The position numbers and the translations under genes were made by a program. Shown one piece after another: positions 60,730 to 64,000 of a stretch of DNA of 64,000 bases. The stretch is from NCBI GenBank assembly GCA_016789905.1, contig JAEUQC010000167.1:1-64000 (forward strand), given 5' to 3'. Source of the stretch: Bryobacterales bacterium (GTDB taxonomy: Bacteria; Acidobacteriota; Terriglobia; Bryobacterales; Bryobacteraceae). The notes beneath the pieces are model-generated. The model saw only the letters and a list, made by a program, of their open reading frames with translations, had not been told where the DNA came from and did no database searches. The first letter of the stretch is position 1. Every line of letters starts with the position of its first letter.

Positions 60730-62352
60730 ATGGCGATGAGAGTGGTCAGGGCGCCTGGCTCCGGTTCCGGTGAGATCACCCGGAAGCCCGGACTCAGCCT
60801 TCCGCCGAAGCTGCTGGACAAAGCAGTGAAGCGGCTCTGCTTCATGTCGATGATCAGCGCCGTTTCAACGGTTGCTTTCTTCGTCGCCTACGGCTATTTG
60901 CAGCCGGAGGCCACGGAGGTGCAGAAGCACCCGCTCATTCGCCTCCTAGCGCTCTCCATGATCCTCGTCTCGTTCGCGTTTTCGGGCCTCCAGCGCGCGG
61001 GTTGGTTTTCCAAACAGACGATTCTCCATTTCGGCATCGTGTTCCAAATCCTGGTCGGCTACGCCTTGTCCCTGGCCGAATGCACTCTCCTGAACGACCC
61101 TTCGAACCCCGTCGTCGGCGTCTCCGCCGCCGCGCTTTGGCTGCTCATGTGCGGCATGTTGATTCCCAACACTCCAATCGCCAATCTCGTCGCCGGCGCG
61201 TTCACTGTCCTCGCCTGGCCGCTCGCCTATTTCACCGCCATGCAAGTCTTCGGCTACGAATTCATTGGCTGGAACCGAATTCTCATGTGGATGATCCCGC
61301 TCTTCATGACGCTCTTTTGGACCAATGTCCTCAGCCGCAATTTGTACTCCATGGAGGTCCAGAGCTTTACCGCCGAGGAACTCGGCGCCTACAAGTTGGA
61401 GCGTGTTATCGGCCAGGGCGGCATGGGCGAGGTGTGGCTGGCCAGTCACCGTATGCTCGCGCGCAACGCGGCCGTCAAACTCATTCGTCCCGAAATCCTT
61501 TCCGGACAAACCATGCGTGCCGAATCCGTTATTCGCAAGCGGTTTGAGCGTGAAGCCCGCGCCACCGCCGCCCTTCGGAATCCGCATACTGTCGCCCTCT
61601 ACGATTTCGGCGTCACCCAGGACCAGATGTTCTATTACGTCATGGAACTGCTCGAAGGCATTGACATTCAAACCCTCGTCGATAAGTTCGGCCCCATGCA
61701 TCCGGGCCGCGTCAAAAACGTGCTTATCCAGATCTGCGAGTCGCTCGAAGAAGCGCATCGCCTCGGCATGGTCCATCGCGACATCAAGCCGCGCAACATC
61801 TTTCTCTCCAAAATGGGCTGGCAGCACGATTTCGCGAAGGTTCTCGATTTCGGCCTCGTCAAAACCGCGCTGCGCGAAGATGAATCGTTGATGACCATGG
61901 ACGGCGCCGCCACTGGAACCCCCGCCTATATGGCCCCTGAGGTGGCGCTTGGTGGCGCCAAGGTCGATGGCCGCACCGATATCTATAGCCTCGGCTGCGT
62001 AGCCTACTACATGCTCACAGGTGAACTCGTGTTTCCGGAAGCGACCCCCACCGCCATTGCGCTCGCCCACGTGCAGAAGGCTCCGCCCCGCCCCTCGGAA
62101 CGTACCGAACTCCCCATTCCGGAGTCGCTGGAAAACGTGATTCTCCAGTGTCTCGAAAAGGATCCGGCCAATCGTCCCCGCTCCGCGCAAGATCTCGCTC
62201 GCCGCCTGGAAGCGCTTCGCGATGTCCCGTTGTTCTGCCGCGACAAAGCCGCCAACTGGTGGGAGACCAATCTCCCCGATCCTGCCGCCGCCCACGAACT
62301 TGCCCCGTCGCTTGTGGAGGACTCTGCCGAGATGGAACGCGCGCGAGTGTAA
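60730..62352 (+). CDS. serine/threonine kinase with N-terminal six-helix membrane domain
   Basis: A 540-residue protein. Residues about 30-205 form about six membrane segments, and residues about 218-490 a Hanks-type kinase: glycine loop VIGQGGMGEVW, Lys in AVKLIRPE, catalytic HRDIKPRN, DFG, and GTPAYMAPE. In most bacterial PknB-like proteins the kinase comes first and a single membrane segment follows; here the order is reversed and the membrane domain is large. No extracellular sensor domain is present. The gene ends at TAA immediately before the GTG of the transporter-like gene, so the two are probably cotranscribed. Confidence 0.9.
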   Translation: MAMRVVRAPGSGSGEITRKPGLSLPPKLLDKAVKRLCFMSMISAVSTVAFFVAYGYLQPEATEVQKHPLIRLLALSMILVSFAFSGLQRAGWFSKQTILHFGIVFQILVGYALSLAECTLLNDPSNPVVGVSAAALWLLMCGMLIPNTPIANLVAGAFTVLAWPLAYFTAMQVFGYEFIGWNRILMWMIPLFMTLFWTNVLSRNLYSMEVQSFTAEELGAYKLERVIGQGGMGEVWLASHRMLARNAAVKLIRPEILSGQTMRAESVIRKRFEREARATAALRNPHTVALYDFGVTQDQMFYYVMELLEGIDIQTLVDKFGPMHPGRVKNVLIQICESLEEAHRLGMVHRDIKPRNIFLSKMGWQHDFAKVLDFGLVKTALREDESLMTMDGAATGTPAYMAPEVALGGAKVDGRTDIYSLGCVAYYMLTGELVFPEATPTAIALAHVQKAPPRPSERTELPIPESLENVILQCLEKDPANRPRSAQDLARRLEALRDVPLFCRDKAANWWETNLPDPAAAHELAPSLVEDSAEMERARV

Positions 62353-64000
62353 GTGGCGGACCATTCTCCTAAATCCACCGCGGCATCGCCAATGTGGCTG
62401 GCCATGGCCGGTTCGCTGACCATGATCGCCCATCAGGTAGCCGCAAAGGCCGCCCGTGATGGCCTTTTCCTCCAACAGTTCGAACCCGCCGACCTCCCGA
62501 AAATGGTCGTAGCCGCGGCCATTCTCAGCTTCGCCCTTGCCGCCCTCTTCGCCCGGGCCAGTGAGCGCTTCGGCCCGGCCAGGCTCGTTCCCTCCGCCTT
62601 CGCCCTGAGTGCCATTCTCCATCTGCTCGAATGGTTCCTCATGCCTCAAACGCCCCGCGCCGTTGTCGTCCTCGTATATCTTCACGTCGTCGGGCTCGGC
62701 GCCATTCTCCTCTCCGGCTTCTGGCTTCTGCTCAGCGAGTCCTTCGACCTTCGCGAAGCGAAAAAACGCTTTGGCCGCATCGCCGGCGTCGGCACCGTCG
62801 GCGGCATTCTTGGCGGCGTGCTTGCCGAACGCTTGGTCGCCTGGTCCTGGGGCGATCATCTCCTGCTTCTCCTCGGCGCCTTCCACGTGGCTTGTGCCGC
62901 CCTGGCCGCCCGTTTGCGGCCTGTCGCCCTGCGGCCCCACCGCGCGCAGCCGCCGGTCAGTGTCACCGCCGCTTTCCGCCGCACGCCGCTGCTCTGGCAG
63001 TTGGCCGCACTCGTTTTCCTTGGCACCTGCACCGCCGCGCTGCTCGATTATCTCTTCAAGCTCGGCGCCTCCATGGCGCTCGGCAAAGGGCCGGAACTTG
63101 TCCGTTACTTCGCTTTCTACTACACAGGCTGTCAGGTCCTCACGTTCCTGCTCCAAACGTTTCTCGCCAAATCGGCCGTCCAGCGTCTGGGTGTCGCCAA
63201 ATCTGTCGCCAGCCTTCCTGTCGCCGTCGGCATCGGTTCCACCGTAGCCCTGCTGGTTCCCGTTTATCCCCTCGTTGTCGCTCTCCGCGCCCTGGAAATG
63301 ATCCTCCGTGGCTCGCTCTTCCGCTCCGGTTATGAGTTCCTTTACACCCCTGTCCCGCCTTCCGACAAGCGCGCCGTAAAGTCCATCGTCGATGTCGGGT
63401 TCGATCGCGTGGGCGACGCCGTCGGCGCCGGCGCCGTACAGCTCATGATGTGGCTCGGGCCCACTCTTGCCCGCCCCGAAATCCTGGGCCTGGCCATGGT
63501 CCTCACCGCCCTCAGCACCGCCCTCGCGCTCCGGCTCGATTCCTCATATCGCGGCGTGCTCGAACGCGGCCTCGTCGAACGCGCACGCGAAGACGACGAC
63601 GGCGCCTCGCTCAACACCGCCTTCGAAGGCTTTCCTTCCTTGCCAGCCATGCCTGCGGTGCCGCACGCCGCTGAACAATCCGTCCCCGTTCCCGCCGCCC
63701 CAACGCCTGCACTTGCCGACCCGGCCCTCGATCTCCTCCACGATCTCCGCAGCCGGGACGCCTCCCGCGTCCGCCGCGCCCTCGCCATCACTCCCTGGGA
63801 GCCGCTGGCCATTCCGCAGGTTATCCGCCTCCTCGCCTGGCAGGATGTCACCACCCCCGCCAGGGCCTACCTCCAACTCGCCGGTCCCCGCATTCTCGGC
63901 CAATTGAACGACGCCCTTGCCGACCCCGATCTCGACTACGGCATCCGCCGCCGCCTCCCCCGTCTCCTTGCCCAAATCGGGGAGCAGCCCGGCATCGACG
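62353..64000 (+). CDS. NTT/MFS-like membrane transporter (partial, runs off the window)
   Basis: An open frame of at least 549 residues with no stop before the window edge. The first 420 residues have about twelve hydrophobic segments with an MFS/nucleotide-transporter-like pattern (MIAHQVAAKAARDGLFL, FGRIAGVGTVGGILGGVLAERL, KSIVDVGFDRVGDAVGAG). The remaining part is soluble and Pro/Ala-rich, then helical (LLHDLRSRDASRVRRALA), in a way that suggests HEAT-like repeats as in some NTT-type proteins. The GTG start directly follows the kinase TAA; an ATG at 62392 is an alternative. The substrate is unknown. Confidence 0.8.
   Translation, partial: MADHSPKSTAASPMWLAMAGSLTMIAHQVAAKAARDGLFLQQFEPADLPKMVVAAAILSFALAALFARASERFGPARLVPSAFALSAILHLLEWFLMPQTPRAVVVLVYLHVVGLGAILLSGFWLLLSESFDLREAKKRFGRIAGVGTVGGILGGVLAERLVAWSWGDHLLLLLGAFHVACAALAARLRPVALRPHRAQPPVSVTAAFRRTPLLWQLAALVFLGTCTAALLDYLFKLGASMALGKGPELVRYFAFYYTGCQVLTFLLQTFLAKSAVQRLGVAKSVASLPVAVGIGSTVALLVPVYPLVVALRALEMILRGSLFRSGYEFLYTPVPPSDKRAVKSIVDVGFDRVGDAVGAGAVQLMMWLGPTLARPEILGLAMVLTALSTALALRLDSSYRGVLERGLVERAREDDDGASLNTAFEGFPSLPAMPAVPHAAEQSVPVPAAPTPALADPALDLLHDLRSRDASRVRRALAITPWEPLAIPQVIRLLAWQDVTTPARAYLQLAGPRILGQLNDALADPDLDYGIRRRLPRLLAQIGEQPGID

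Noticed and set aside
60946..63156. 736-residue open frame on the - strand
   Set aside because: It is antisense to the kinase and transporter genes, rich in Gly/Glu and without any family motif.

Overview
The window is a GC-rich, densely coded stretch of bacterial chromosome. I place it in the Acidobacteriota, close to the Solibacteraceae/Bryobacteraceae. The evidence is an Oar-like TonB-dependent receptor with an N-terminal carboxypeptidase-regulatory domain, an NHL-repeat secreted protein (32039-36409) ending in the Solibacter-type C-terminal domain (TIGR03437-like), tandem carboxypeptidase-regulatory proteins, M14 and CocE-type exported hydrolases, a sulfatase, heme-rich cytochromes and many GTG/TTG starts. 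I see no tRNA, rRNA, CRISPR array, insertion sequence or phage gene. The longest gene-free stretch is about 265 bases.

Layout. 1-5.8 kb: the tail of a + strand gene, then a - strand group (DinB protein, SUMF1-like/alpha-beta hydrolase fusion, TonB receptor). 5.8-10.4 kb: a PDZ/GAF/PAS histidine kinase and a sigma-54 activator behind a good sigma-54 promoter with two matching palindromes. 10.4-14.3 kb: a compact - strand operon, tusA / dsrE2-like / dsrE-like / hybrid kinase / ansA. 14.5-18.4 kb: a P-type ATPase and a Gfo/Idh/MocA oxidoreductase. 18.4-25.3 kb: exported hydrolases, an isomerase-like protein and a sulfotransferase. 25.5-28.7 kb: a second DinB protein, then biotin carboxylase / biotin carrier / DnaC-like loader. 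28.7-36.4 kb: Fur regulator, FHA-GAF-PP2C phosphatase, peptidase-MA-like protein and the NHL protein. 36.5-41 kb: ybaK, a TPR protein, a ceramidase-like membrane protein and gyrA. 41-48 kb: two tandem carboxypeptidase-regulatory paralogues, a sulfatase and a seven-heme TPR lipoprotein. 48.4-57.3 kb: a tetraheme cytochrome and the redox operon described below. 57.3-64 kb: an exported D-threonine-aldolase-like enzyme, a patatin/cPLA2-like protein, a membrane serine/threonine kinase and a partial NTT/MFS-like transporter that runs off the end.

The most unusual unit is 50051-56550. A sigma-54 promoter (50226-50241) is preceded by two near-identical dyad-bearing 21-base repeats exactly 100 bp apart. 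It leads into a membrane-anchored GcvH-like protein that has lost the lipoyl lysine, a HybA-like ferredoxin without a Tat signal, a HybB-like quinone-site membrane protein, a histidine kinase whose extracytoplasmic domain carries two c-heme motifs (CxxCH and CxxxxCH), a sigma-54 response regulator, and an archaemetzincin. No hydrogenase or molybdoenzyme catalytic subunit is encoded next to it. I read it as a self-regulated quinone or redox-sensing module whose kinase reports on periplasmic heme redox state; the parts are seen in the sequence, the joint function is inference.

The window therefore holds two separate kinase/sigma-54-activator pairs, each apparently controlling its own promoter through paired upstream sites.
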